Below, in pieces: positions 34,991-46,160 of a DNA stretch of 64,000 bases. Made by a program: the position numbers and the translations under genes. The stretch lies in NCBI GenBank assembly GCA_017165825.1, contig CM029368.1:30236638-30300637 (forward strand), given 5' to 3'. Below the pieces are notes generated by a model, which had not been told where the DNA came from, searched no databases, and saw only the letters and a list, made by a program, of their open reading frames with translations. Every line of letters starts with the position of its first letter. The stretch's first letter is position 1. Source of the stretch: Hepsetus odoe (Eukaryota; Chordata; Actinopteri; Characiformes; Hepsetidae).

Positions 34991-35260
34991 CTCTCCTCGG
35001 GGGGGAACAGTTAAAAAATGACTTGGGAAAAAAAACATAAAAATATACCAAAAGGCAGTTTCTGGTCTAGGCTGGTCTACGCTCCTGCTTTTTCTTAGTG
35101 TCAGCACGACACAGGAGAAAGAAGAGAGAAGTGCAAGGACAAACTCCTCTTAAAGGACTGAGTGTGATTTAAAACAGATATTGACACTAACACCCAAATC
35201 CACTGCCTTTTCATAGAAGACACTGTTATTTTTGCTTTAACTATTTTATAACAATTGTAA

Positions 35261-35292
35261 GTGTGTGTGTGTGTGTGTGTGTGTTTGTGTGT
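35261..35292. repeat. (GT)n microsatellite
   Basis: Clean GT run followed by a short TTGTGTGT extension. Confidence 0.94.
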
Positions 35293-35384
35293 TGCCTGTG
35301 CTATTACGATAATTTAATATTAAGATATTGAATCTAAATACTGAGATTTGAGAAGAAAAACTTTGCAGTAAGGTATTGCTTAAA

Positions 35385-35850
35385 GGTCTCAAGAAGCAAT
35401 CACAAGATATGGAAGAGATTCGAGAAAAAGTGATTGAATTCTGTCTCTCTGGAAAGGGTTAGAAAGCCAATTAGAAGACCCAAGGCCTTCTCTGAAAACT
35501 TGGAACAGGGTGAATCTTTCTAAATGTGGCTGGCCTCCGTAATCTCAAAGAATATTTCTCTATCACAAATGAGCTAAGATGATCTTTTAAGCATCTGCTG
35601 GCATTGCACATCTCAGATAGCATCCATGATTTGACCATTATAAAGAGACCAGCCAAAAGGTCTATCATAAGGAGTTGGAGGTGGAAGCCCCCACAAAGGC
35701 TTCTCGCATTCACATTCACCAAAACAGCATTCTGATGACCTCAGACCTTAACAAATAATAATCTATGAACTGATGAGTTGAAAATGAAACTGGAAATTGG
35801 AGGTCCTGTTACAACTGGAGTAAAGCTAATGATGACTATAAGAACAAACC
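35385..35850 (+). mobile_element. Tc1-type transposase relic
   Basis: Starts with the phrase preceding fish Tc1-like transposases. From ATG at 35409 it reads MEEIREKVIEFCLSGKG, the start of the Tc1 N-terminal DNA-binding domain, then an in-frame TAG at 35460-35462. Further decayed pieces follow, including TGGAACAGGGTGAATCTTTC. At about 35769, ACTGATGAGTTGAAAATG corresponds to the conserved T-D-E-S-K around the catalytic Asp. Several hundred bases of the usual ~1 kb gene are deleted, and no inverted repeats are recognised. A dead copy. Confidence 0.8.
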
Positions 35851-36381
35851 AAACTAACTAACAGGGTCTTCCTTTCTGAGCATTTCCAAGGAAAAGGCTA
35901 CGTGTAATAGAGCTCTGTGATTTCCGAGGCCTTTGTGAATGTGAGGGTGAGGGGTAACAGTGACAAGCTACCTGGCCCACAAAGAGATGGCGGTTCTATC
36001 GAACGGCAGCTGAAAAGCCTGTGCACATGTAATTTATTGTCAGTGTTTCCTTCAGAGGAATAATTGTGGCGACTGGCCGTAGATCAATAGCGTATGGATT
36101 TTCAGATGCTGGGGCTTGTAGCTGTTTGGCGAAAATGTGAGGAGAGGAGACGATGCGATTGCATCCTAATGGAAAAGGGAAAAGGAGAGGAGTTGCTTCT
36201 CCATGCAAACCAGAGCCATTTATAGTAAATTATAGCACCACAATGAGTTTAGCACTGACATGATCTACGTGGGGGCCTTGCTGAATAAGCAATGAGGTAA
36301 AGGCCATACACGCAGAATCTGACTTGTCATGAGAAACTTCATTGCAATACATTTTCTTTGGGATCTAACCTGCATGCCACA
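35851..36381. promoter_or_regulatory. Possible conserved noncoding sequence
   Basis: Repeat-free block (35900-36360) with CATGTAATTTATTGTCAG, GTAGATCAATAGCGTATGG and TTATAGTAAATTATAGC. No gene recognised. Confidence 0.25.
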
Positions 36382-36396
36382 TGTGTGTGTGTGTGT

Positions 36397-36431
<35 letters not shown>
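36382..36431. repeat. (GT)n microsatellite
   Basis: About 50 bases of GT with one GAGT interruption. Confidence 0.96.
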
Positions 36432-37058
36432 CCAGGAGATGGGGAGTAAAATCTCCACCTAAAAAGCTCTCGGTTCTTTCCTGACTCCACTGTAGTGTCT
36501 AAGGCTCATGACTGCAGTGGAGGCAGCTTAATCCACTAAGGAGTCCAGGGCAGGAAATGGATAAGGGGCGAGCATGCTGGTTTAAGAGTCCCCTGGGGTA
36601 CGACAGCAGACTGGAACAACCATCCTCCTCAACTGCAGCCCAGTTGTATCTACCCTCTTAAATATAAAGGTGCCATAAAAGGAGGGTTATGTAGAGGGCT
36701 GCTGTATTACCCACTACGCTACACCAACCGCTATTTAACACAGCTGTTAAAAATCCTGGTCCAGAAGGCACATTGTTCTACACATTTTAATGCTGCTCTT
36801 GTCTTAACACACCCAATTCAACTCATGAAGATGTGGATTGCCAACAGGAACAAAGCTTAGAAACAACAGAGTAGATCACTGTAGTTTTCAAATGAACATT
36901 TAGGGCATTTATTAAACCCCAGAGCATCTTACGAAACTGTGCAAAAGCTTATTTCTTCTAAGTTTGCTTAAGAAAGACTTTCTTGTATTTTTTTTTTTTT
37001 TATGTGTTGTTGAAGAATTGTCCTCAGGCTTCCTGAAGGACAAGATGTTTAGCTCTCA
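36432..37058. other. Unassigned unique sequence
   Basis: T run at about 36988-36999. No gene or repeat family recognised. Confidence 0.5.
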
Positions 37059-37125
37059 TTATCAGTCCAGTCTCTATACCTGACCAGTGTCAGAGGATTG
37101 TTTCTGTGTGCTAAACCTCCTGATG
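37059..37125. repeat. Unnamed dispersed repeat, copy X2
   Basis: Partner of 12983-13060: CAGTCCAGTCTCTATACCTG and CCAGTGTCAGAGGATTGTTT. The shared core is about 40 bases with roughly six differences. Confidence 0.5.
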
Positions 37126-37257
37126 AAACAGGTACAGATGATCACAGACATTCTTTTTTCATTGCTTCCCCTCCCTGTTCTAATGCTCTCATACCTCTGT
37201 GTGCTTTAAGAAGTGGACAGGGGTCACCATGGGTCTGTGCTCGTGAGACTTATGATA

Positions 37258-37400
37258 AAGTGAAAGTGACTATTTTTGTCATTGTGAAACACGGCACAGC
37301 ACAAAGTGACACACAACAAAACTCAACCTCTGCTTTTCACTCCGTGCAGCTACTTAACGGGGAGTAGTGATGGGGATGGTAACTTGCTCAAGACTACCTT
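37258..37400 (-). mobile_element. SINE type A, head-truncated
   Basis: Reverse copy retaining tail AAAGTGAAAGTGACTATTTTTG, CACAGCACAAAGTGAC and AACTTGCTCAAGACTACC. The tRNA-derived head (A and B boxes) is gone, so this copy is 5' truncated. Confidence 0.88.
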
Positions 37401-38323
37401 ATGAGTCCACTACTGACAGTCTTTCCATGGAAAGACTTAACGATGCCGTCTTAGAGATGCTCTGAACCATTATAGTCGATACAGTTTGGCTTTTGTTAAA
37501 AACACCCAGATTCTAAAGCTTGTCTCTTTGTCCTGCACACACTGAGTATATCTAACATGTCTAATATATCCAGTATCTTGAAGAATATATTCAATGTTGC
37601 TCACTTCACTTCTTCGTGGATTCAGTGTTGTGATTTATTGTTGATATTGTTGTCATTCTTTCACTAATATCAAAAGATGAACATTGTGTCTGCTTATTCA
37701 CGTATGTATGTCCCACTCCTGGTCTCACTGTCTCTCGTGCTGGACTCGGTGAAAGCCACCATTAAGCATAGGTGTCCGTTTTAAATATGAATCCCTGGCC
37801 TCCTGCTGGGCCTTGTACTCTTAATAATTCAGAGGCAGTGAGAGGTGCATTATGGGCTTGATGTAAATGCAGTGTGAGTGGAACTCGGGCCTAAGACAGA
37901 GATGCTAATTGATATGATAATACAGTTCAAGGAAGAGGGATGAAAGCAACAAATAATAATTAAGGTATGAATAAGTGATGGAGGTAAAACTGTTTGTGGA
38001 AGAGAAGTGACAGCCCCCAGGATGATGGGACTTGGGGATGGAGTGCAAGAATGGGTCTACAGGACAGAAACACGGCATGTCAGTATAGACACAGAAATCC
38101 AGTTTCATAATTACATCCTATACTGTACCCCAGCGGAGGGCAAATGCCACATCCAAGCACAGGAGAAATTAGCATCAATATTGGAAGGGGACTCATCTAT
38201 TAGAAGCAATGAAATATTAACATAAGTTAATGTTACATAATTATAGATGGGGTAGGTCAGCCAGTGTCAAAAACACTTTGCTGTGTCAAAAGTCTTATCC
38301 TTGGTGTGGAGTTTTACACACTG

Positions 38324-38325
<2 letters not shown>
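37401..38325. other. Unassigned unique sequence
   Basis: No gene or repeat recognised. 37790-37990 is GC-balanced and could be conserved, but nothing specific is visible. Confidence 0.45.

Positions 38326-38356
<31 letters not shown>
38326..38356. repeat. (CA)n microsatellite
   Basis: Clean CA run. Confidence 0.95.
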
Positions 38357-38357
<1 letters not shown>

Positions 38358-38847
38358 TTACATAACTTCAATATCTCCTTTTCCTTAAAAAAGACTGAAA
38401 GTTTACAATGATTTATGGCTCGAAATAATTTGCATCCAACTTTTGCGGACGCAGCAATATATATACTCATTTGATCACTTGGTCATTTCTGTTGGAAAGC
38501 AGTAAGCTTGAGTGGATTGCCTGGTCATACAAACTGTTAAAGGAATCTCACAATTTTAACTCCACATTTATTTGAACTCCACGACAAACCAATTTATACG
38601 GCTAAACCTGAGTTTCTCAAACTTTTTTTCAGCCATGAAAAGTTTGATAAAAGTCTAGTGAACCCCCACACTCCAACAAGCAGATATGTGGCTGCACTTT
38701 AAATTAGAAGAAAAAGATGTTTTACAGCACAGAATGCTGTACACTGGTGCATTCAAAAGAAATTTTAGAACTTTCTATATTTTGTATAAACGCAACTTTA
38801 ATTATTTAATCTCGTTTTAGTAGAATCTGATGATGTTTTAGCTCACA
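38357..38847. other. Unassigned unique sequence
   Basis: AT-rich; nothing recognised. Confidence 0.5.
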
Positions 38848-39122
38848 TTTCTGCAGACAGTCAGTCAGTCATTTTCTGCCGCTTGTCCCAAGCAGGGTCG
38901 CGGGGGAGTGCTGGAGTCCAGCCCAGCTCACACAGTGCGAAGGATGGGGGACACACCCTAGACAGGTTGCCAGCCCATCACAGGGAGGAGTGTGACGGGG
39001 ACGGCACCTTGCTCAAGGGTACCTCAGGGCAACCTATTGGGAAGAAGTTTTAAACCCCGATCCTCCAATCATGCGGCCAACGCCCTAACCACTAGGCCAC
39101 TGCTGCCCCGTTTCTGCAGACA
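38848..39122 (-). mobile_element. SINE type B with perfect 12-base target-site duplication
   Basis: TTTCTGCAGACA flanks the element at 38848-38859 and 39111-39122. In reverse it has a tail of GTCAGTCAGTC units, TTTTCTGCCGCTTGTCCCAA, CAGGTTGCCAGCCCATCAC, GCACCTTGCTCAAGGGTACC and head CCCTAACCACTAGGCCACTGC. The four-base tail repeats fit the slippage seen at the 3' end of LINE-mobilised SINEs. Confidence 0.94.
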
Positions 39123-39441
39123 TGGTGAATCAAACAAAACAGTTAAAGTAGCTTATACGTACCTTGAACTACATATTTAAGTGAAAGACCTGTGTGGTGC
39201 AATGTGTTTTTGCTCATTTTTAAAACACTAAAATAAGCAATTAATACAGAGATTAAACATTTGAACTAAATGTGCAGCTGTGAGGTGCAAAATGACCTTT
39301 AAGGTTCAAACCCAAATGTCCAGAGGGAATTATGTAGGTATTTCCTCTGTACACACAGACAACGGAAAGGTGCTTCTGCCTGATTAATCAACACTACATG
39401 CCTGCTGTGTTTAATATGCATAAAGTTGAAATCAGATCAAT

Positions 39442-39740
39442 CCTTTCTTCTATCCCACAGTCCATCTTTTCATTATCTGAGCCACTTATACTAAACAGGG
39501 TCATGAGGGGCGTCCTGGATCTATCCCAATCCCAAGGAGTGCCCTGGATGACCATGGCAAACACAAAAGCACACTCACACCTAGGAGGCCAGTTTGCTTC
39601 TCCAATCCCCCTGACATGCATTTTTTCAGAAGTCCACACAGGCAGAAGAAGAACAGGAAAGCTTTATAAAGAATGCTGCTCACTGCTCTGGCTGGGAAAT
39701 AAACCTAGAACTTGTGAAACTCCTGCATCTCCCACATCCA
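39442..39740 (-). mobile_element. L2-like LINE 3' end, degraded
   Basis: In reverse: CCATCTTTTCATTATCTGAG, CCACTTATACTAAACAGGG, CACACTCACACCTAGGAGGC, GTTTGCTTCTCCAATCCCCC and AAGTCCACACAGGCAGAAG follow the order of a very common fish LINE 3' region (L2-type). Its terminal part resembles the type B SINE tail. No coding sequence remains; the 140-codon plus frame here is incidental. Confidence 0.6.
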
Positions 39741-40087
39741 CAATCACTGGGAAAATGGGTGGAATGAATGGGAGTGAAATGCTGGATATTAAGTTTGTGC
39801 GCAGTGGACATCTACATTAAAATGAGTTCATTCAAATAGGAAGCACTTAACTTTTACTTATGGATATATCAGTTGCCATTGGTTTAATGAAGTGGTCCAG
39901 CTTAAGAAAATGATGACCATTCCTAAGGGATAAAAATAGGAATGTTTCTGTATGTAGCTGGAGCTCATTCTACTGTTGTTTTCACCTGCACAAGGACCTG
40001 AGGTTGTTCTGTCCCCACACGGCAGGTGTTCCAACATGTGAAGAATCTCTCCAACCCTGACAGAGCTAATGTAGCATTCAACATCAG

Positions 40088-40088
<1 letters not shown>
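39741..40088. other. Unassigned unique sequence
   Basis: Nothing recognised. Confidence 0.5.

Positions 40089-40146
<58 letters not shown>
40089..40146. repeat. (CT)n microsatellite
   Basis: About 58 bases of clean CT. A short GA-rich tract at 40199-40228 lies just downstream in the complementary sense. Confidence 0.97.
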
Positions 40147-40151
<5 letters not shown>

Positions 40152-40249
40152 CATCTATTCCACCCTCTCTACCTCCCTCCATCGAGCAAACAGATGTAGA
40201 CAGAGAGAGAGAGTGAGGGAGAGAGAGATCAGCATAGAGATGAGTGGAG

Positions 40250-40560
40250 GAGGAGAGGGGGAAAAATAGTCCAGATCTGCATAAAAACTGTTCAAGTGCA
40301 TAAAGCGGCCCCATCTGGATGGCATCGAACAGAAATGAAGTTGTACAAAACCATTCCGTTGATAATAAAGCTAATTTTTATGGCTCTGACAAGTATGTAA
40401 TTATGTTCAGTGGCGCTTTTCAGATTTTATCACAGTCAATAAAGCGCGGTGGTAATTTCATTCCCATTTGACATATTTACATGGCAACATTTGACTGGGG
40501 GAATTACTAAACCCTGAAAGGCTTGATAGATATGTTTTAATGATCTGTGACCTCTCATCT
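40250..40560. promoter_or_regulatory. Candidate conserved noncoding element with Hox/Cdx-like words
   Basis: Contains GATAATAAAGC, CTAATTTTTATGGC, GTATGTAATTATG, CAGATTTTATCACAGTCAATAAAGCG and GGTAATTTCATTCC. TTTATGGC and AATAAA-type words suit posterior Hox/Cdx proteins. No repeat and no coding frame. Confidence 0.4.
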
Positions 40561-41050
40561 GTTTCCTGTCTTTCCCGACTGAGCGGCGCTTTCTCTTTTG
40601 ACCTCTGGCCACATGTTGTCCCCCTGGCAACTGGCAGATGCATACAGGTGAGATGAATGATTCCCCCGGCCAAAGAGAGGGATGAAAGGGCCAGAGGAAT
40701 AGCAAAAAGTGCCCATTAGCTTAGAGCTTGAATGGGAGTTTGACTTTGACGAGTCATTGTTGTGTGTCTTGCTTTGCAGATCTGCTGCTGAAAGTTTTTG
40801 AAGTCAGAGTGCAAATTGAAATCGAATGCAAATGTAACTGCATCAATAACTGTAATTAATGATGTAACTACCGAATTCAATTTGAAAGGAAGCACAAAAA
40901 CAAGTAATAACTCTCCTATTCTGAGGGCCAGCCTCTCAGCCCCATTGGCCACGCTGGTTTCTACCTCTCTCACTATAACATTAGCCCTAGCTCATTGACC
41001 TCCACCTGGTGAGGGGTGTTGGAGGGGTGGGAAGGTACCCCAGGGCTTGA
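40561..41050. other. Unique sequence, mildly conserved-element-like
   Basis: Overlapping open frames on both strands at 40716-40998 (85 and 66 codons) reflect sparse stop codons. Neither has a recognised domain. No repeat. Confidence 0.35.
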
Positions 41051-42340
41051 TGATTGCAGCATGGGGACTCGTTGGGTGCAAAGCGTGCGTATGTGTGTGC
41101 GCATGAGTGTGTGCGATCATCTCGTGGCTCACCGCTGAGAGGCAGAGCGAGGTCCCTGCCGTTAAAAGACCATCAAAAGCAGCAGTAATTACGCAGGAAA
41201 TTGGCGGTGAAATTGAAAAACTTTGACCGGCCGCGCCACTTCCTCTCTGTCTCCTCTCCGCCGAGATCCCTCTTGTGTGACAATCGCGTTTGAAGCCGCC
41301 GATAAAGGCACAGTGGGATGCAGCAAGGTGTATTACTTTCCTGCTGAGGAGTTTTTTTTATCTCACCCCACCCCTTGTTCATTATTGCCCTTGCATCTCT
41401 ATTCTGTCCTGAGAGAGATATCCAATATTCGGCAAATACTTTCACGTCCGAGTTTCGAATGGCTGCCTCGAAAACAGATTTAAATGGGCATCATCAAGCC
41501 CTCTCTGGTTTATGATGGTCCAGGCCACGTCTGGCTGGGTAGTCACACACCCACACATGCCCACTCACACACACACATGCAGGCACAAACACACCCCCCA
41601 CACGAGGCGATGTTAATTTTTACACCAGCACAATATTTGTCTGATCTCGGTGTTGTCCACTCAAGCATAGTTTATGGGCATTATGTCTGTCATATTCTGG
41701 GACACTTAGGCTGGGCTAAGTAATGCAGCATGTCAATAATAATGAAGCAATGACATCCTCAGGAATGAGAGCGCCTCTCGGAGACGGGCATTGTTCTAAT
41801 GATCTAACGTCCATCTCCATAATCAGACTGAAGCCCCATGCTGCCCGGCCGCCCCACTGCCCCGCCGCTGCGCTTTTCGCACTTGACTGATTGATTGAAT
41901 ATGAAATAATGAGGGGTTTCCGATGCTCTTCTGGTCATCTAAAATTCTGAGCAGAAAATCAAATGGAAATTTTATGCAATGAGATGGATTAATGGAATTC
42001 GCCACGCATTTTTAAGTCTTAATGTACAGCAATAAGCCCCCATAGGTTGTCGTAGGGAGATGGAAAGTTGTAGCTGTTTATGGGCCATTTCGGTGCATTA
42101 CTGTCAACTTGATGGACGGCCTGCAATATTTTCTCTCTGCTACAATTGAGCTTAAGTTTAGAGGAAGGTCCACTCGGCCCTGTCGCTGCGACTCAGAGAG
42201 ATCACTCTGCCGCTTCTTTTGGACAGACTCAGCCATGTGTGTGTGTGTGTTGTTCCAAAGCACATATTTCAAGCACTGTTCAGCACCGTCACGTCTAAAA
42301 GAGCATGAATTCAGCATAAATGTTGTCTGTTAGAGCCGTG
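41051..42340. promoter_or_regulatory. Long candidate conserved noncoding block
   Basis: Repeat-poor except CA-rich 41545-41600 and a short GT run near 42237. Contains GCAGTAATTACGCAGG, CAATAATAATGAAGCAATGAC, a PBX-HOX word TGATTGAT (41888-41895), GGATTAATGGAATTCGCC and GGCCATTAATTCAATTGC. GC is higher than the flanks. Several overlapping short frames exist without any recognised family. Confidence 0.4.
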
Positions 42341-42880
42341 GCCATTAATTCAATTGCTTACCTATGCACATGTGTTTACCCATCACAGTAAATAAGTCAT
42401 AATAAATGTGATCTTCTTTCATTTTATTTTACACCAAAAACTTACTAACATCCGTAACATCATCAGGGTGCTTTACCTTTTAATGTGCAATTTGGTGCAT
42501 ATTTTATATGTAATTATACAGTGCCACCTAATCTGAAATTAATACCAAAAAAGGAATGTAAAACAGTGATTAACATCATCATCATCTTTCCGTGACCTCT
42601 CACATGGCTCAGGAATATATAAATGATGGCAACATCTAAGAAAAATGCACAAAAGTGGCACAGGCTGTACCCAATCATCCGAGCCAAATACCTCTGTCAC
42701 TGACGCTTTTGTCTTACTGTCGACGGTAAGTGATATTTACAGATTGTGGCAAATAAAATAGCATATTAGAAGCCCAATTAACATTTTGCTAGCCCAAGGC
42801 TGCATGGGGCCCAGCTGGTTGGCTGCATCAGTGCAAGGGGGGTGGGGTGGGGGGTTGAGCGGGGGAAGAATTTAACATGG
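42341..42880. other. Unique sequence with a G-rich run
   Basis: GGGGTGGGGTGGGGGGTTGAGCGGGGG-like DNA lies at about 42837-42864 and could fold as a G-quadruplex. The rest is unique. Confidence 0.4.
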
Positions 42881-43760
42881 GCACCAGACAGACTGATCAT
42901 GTGATCAGCATCCTCGTTAATCTGCTCGCATTCATTTTAATCTCATTTAAGGCACCCTATCAGCAATTAAATCATCTGAGCTGAAATAATATTGTTTTGA
43001 TTTGGCAAATAGCAGGCAGTTTTGTGAAAACAGCAGACATCTTCTCATGGAGACCTAAAACAGCACAACATGTCAATAATTAGCAGGAATTAAGAAAAAC
43101 AGAGCACACAGAAATTCATACAAGCCCATTAAAGTGAGGAGATACAGTGGCTGCTGTAGTGCTTGAGACCCCCCCCCCCCCCACCTTCCCTCGTATAATT
43201 TTGTCTACAATTACAGCTAATGTGCATTTTGCATTTTTACCATCTCTGTCTTTCTTTTCCATTCTCTTTTCTTCATCATCCCCCCTCTCCCTAATCCTCT
43301 TGATATTTGTCAGGCCATTGGTACTCATACTTAAATATGCATGAATTTTGCATGGCTAATTAGCATGCTTTTCTTCTCTGAATGTTTATGAAGTGTGTAC
43401 ACTTAACCGTCGTCTGATTTTCACACGGCCGCTAGGAGTCTCCTCGTTTAGACTGTTTATTCGGAGGCGATTGGAAATTTTAGATGATTTCCCAGTTCAA
43501 AGACTTTGAGAATGTTTCCTTTTTCTGTGGTTCTTTTTTCTTTTAATGACGTTTCGGTGGTGATGTTTGTTTAGAATGTTTTAATGGTCGCTATAGTGAC
43601 AGAACCCGGCGCTGACCTTGTTGTGACATGACGGCGAAAGGCGAAAGGAATGCAAATGGCCCCTGTGTGCATCTCCCTCTTCTCACTTCACTGATTTCAG
43701 AAATTCAGAAACTCTCTTTCTTAAACTCTAATTAGTGCCTGCAATTCTGTCCAAATGGAA
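42881..43760. promoter_or_regulatory. Candidate conserved noncoding block with POU/homeodomain cluster
   Basis: At 43336-43370 ATGCATGA, TTTTGCATGG, the palindrome CTAATTAG and TAGCATGC are packed together. Other words include CTCGTTAATCTGC, GCAATTAAATCATC and CTCTAATTAGTGCC. A C homopolymer (about 43169-43181) interrupts. No coding frame convinces. Confidence 0.42.
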
Positions 43761-44054
43761 GGAAAGAGGAGGGCGAATTCCAAAGGGGTTCAAATTGAAT
43801 TTTTTTTGTTTCTTTCTCTGTCATCTTTCGAGGAGACGGTAGTGGATCTTCGCTGTTTGCTTAAGGGCCAGTCAAGCCTGGAGAACTCGGCTAGACCAAT
43901 TAATATTTTTAAGACCCCCCGCTTATGACTCGCTCGCTCACTGACTTTTAAATTCCTCACTTTTGTGAAAATGACAATGATGGTATTTACATATCTGAAA
44001 CATCTGTGTGTCATAGCACTTCAGTGTTTGGAGGACTTTTTAAAAAAGACCTTT

Positions 44055-44075
44055 TACACACACACACACACACAC
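44055..44075. repeat. Short (CA)n microsatellite
   Basis: About 21 bases of CA. Confidence 0.88.
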
Positions 44076-44099
44076 TCACATCCATACATTTCTGTGGCT

Positions 44100-44640
44100 C
44101 CAACCAATTGGCAGTCCTTTGCTGCTAAACAGCAGTTATAGCTATAATTAAAATGATTATCATAATAATTCCTCCACCGGCGACGGATTGGGGGTTGACG
44201 TCAGTTCTGGGGATGTGATGTCCCAGCACTGGAATAACAACAAAAGTCCTTAGCAACCAATAAAACTATTCCCATTCTCCCCCACCCTCGTATTTCTCAG
44301 CATGAGGAATAGTGTGATACAAGACAATTTTCCACCCTCCCCCTACGTTTTTGTGTGTCCTTCAGGAACCTTATGGCTTTAAATACGGCTTCCTCAAGCC
44401 TTCTGGGAATGACTGGCTTCGGTTAGCTCTCCCTCGTCTGTGGCCTATTATCATCCTCCGATTTAAAGCAGGCCTGAGGGAGCACCTGTTTATAAGAGCA
44501 GAGAGTCGAGGGAACCTGTTAACTTTAACTGCGCCACTGCAACTTAGCCCGCCTTAATGAAGACGTGGAGCTGCTTCGCTGCTTCCTACAGGCCGACACC
44601 GATGAGAAACTAGCCCCTTCACACCCGCATAAAAGAGGCT
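44100..44640. promoter_or_regulatory. Candidate conserved noncoding block
   Basis: Contains GTTATAGCTATAATTAAAATG, GATTATCATAATAATTCC, GGTTGACGTCAG (CRE-like TGACGTCA) and TTAACTTTAACTGCGCC. Repeat-free and well structured. The 68-codon plus frame at 44351 is not recognised. Confidence 0.38.
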
Positions 44641-45953
44641 AGTGTTCATATTAGTTTTGGTCTCTGTAATCAGAAAAAAGCCAAACTACTTCTTGTATTC
44701 TTGTGGCTCCAGAAGATGCTTCTGCATGCAGGATTTTTAGTGGTGATCTCAGCATTTCTGTGCTCATGTGTCTGGGGATATTCTGAATACTTTATCCCCT
44801 TTAACTTAGGAAAATCTGCCCCCAGAGTCACTGGGTCACCGTGTAAAAGATCTTATTTGTGCAATACAGTTTGAACAGAATTCAGCTTGGTACTGATTTT
44901 TCAATTTCAGTTTTTGACAACCGAGGCTGTTTTATATTCATATGAATTCATTTCATTTTTAAATGGTAAATTGTGCCACTTCTTTGTGCTTAAAAAAAGG
45001 CAATTACAGCATCGAGAAATCACATTTAAAAGAAGTGTTGAGTTCAAAGTCAAAGTAACAGAATTTCTACTTACACCAGGAGTCAGTCAGCCAAGATATT
45101 CACCAATGGGGGGGAACATGGCTAGTTTTGTTAAGAAATACAATAAGGCAGCATCGCCCAGAATTATTTTTTTGAAAATAAAACAAATTCAACCAGTTCT
45201 TTACTCAGTTTTGCAGTGCAACAGATTTAGGGCATGGGATGAAGCCACTAAATCTGATTCTAGTTAGGAACTAAGTTGGTTAGCTAAAACTGTTCCAGGA
45301 ATTTTCAGTTTAATTATAATATTTTGCACAGTTTTATGGCTCCCAACAAACCATGGACTTCATTGACAGTAGAGTTCGCCCTCTTTGAAGAAATAGATGT
45401 GACTGGAATGTTTTGGGGATGTAAAATATTTGGATGACTATTGGCGTCTAATAATTTCATTTTCTAGCCTTTTGAACTAAAGTTCAAAAGGTAAGAAGCA
45501 AAGCTAAGACCAGAAATCTCTGTACAATCACAGACGATTGTATGAATTGGATTTTTTACCAAACAATTCTTTAAAAAAGGGAGAGTAAATTAAAAGTCAT
45601 AAATAGTATCTATTTTATTTATTATTTTTTATTAGATTTTTTATTGTTTTATTTCAACATGACCACAAGCAGGAATGATTCTGTTCATGAGTGTTAAATT
45701 CAGTATGCAGCTTTATGTGGTGAATTATTTCGTGCTATAACCATTGAAAAATGTAAAAATGATAATATCTAGGTAATAATAAGTGTAAGAAATATGTGAA
45801 TCAAAGCACAGTATAGGGTTTATGTGGGAGTATAAAGCTACGTCTGAGAATGTTTTCCGGTGGTCCGGAAATGTTAATTATTTTACTATGCCATCCAAAA
45901 AACTTTTACAATATTTCTTAATCCATGAATAAATTTACAAATTATTACTTTCT
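44641..45953. other. Unassigned AT-rich sequence
   Basis: A 126-codon plus frame (44887-45267) lacks any recognised domain and sits in AT-rich DNA. No repeat family seen apart from the palindrome listed separately. Confidence 0.45.
45468..45491. repeat. Perfect 11-base inverted repeat
   Basis: CCTTTTGAACT, a two-base AA spacer, then AGTTCAAAAGG. It could extrude as a small hairpin in DNA or RNA. No element borders are seen around it. Confidence 0.85.
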
Positions 45954-46160
45954 TAGTGTTGGTGGTCTAGTGGTAGGATACTTGCCTATGGACCTATGCC
46001 TCAAGAGGTCCCAGGTACGAATCCCACCTCTGCCACTACCACCACTGGGTCCCTGAGTAAGACCCTTAACCCTGAGTTGCTCCAGGGGGGACTGTCCCTG
46101 TAATCAGGATGTGGACGCTGCCTGATAAGAGCGTCTGCTAAATGCCGTAAATGTAAATGT
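45954..46160 (+). mobile_element. SINE of HpaI / V-SINE style
   Basis: A tRNA-like head with TAGTGGTAGGA (A box, 45968-45978) and GGTACGAATCC (B box, 46014-46024). The body has GAGTAAGACCCTTAACCCTG and GTTGCTCCAGGGGGGACTG. The 3' tail AAGAGCGTCTGCTAAATGCC then GTAAATGTAAATGTA is the L2-matching tail known from salmonid HpaI and related fish SINEs. Unrelated to the type A/B/C family. TAGTGT on both sides is a possible but weak duplication. Confidence 0.9.

Noticed and set aside
44887..45267. 126-codon plus-strand frame
   Set aside because: AT-rich composition, no domain, no splice or promoter context. Most likely chance.
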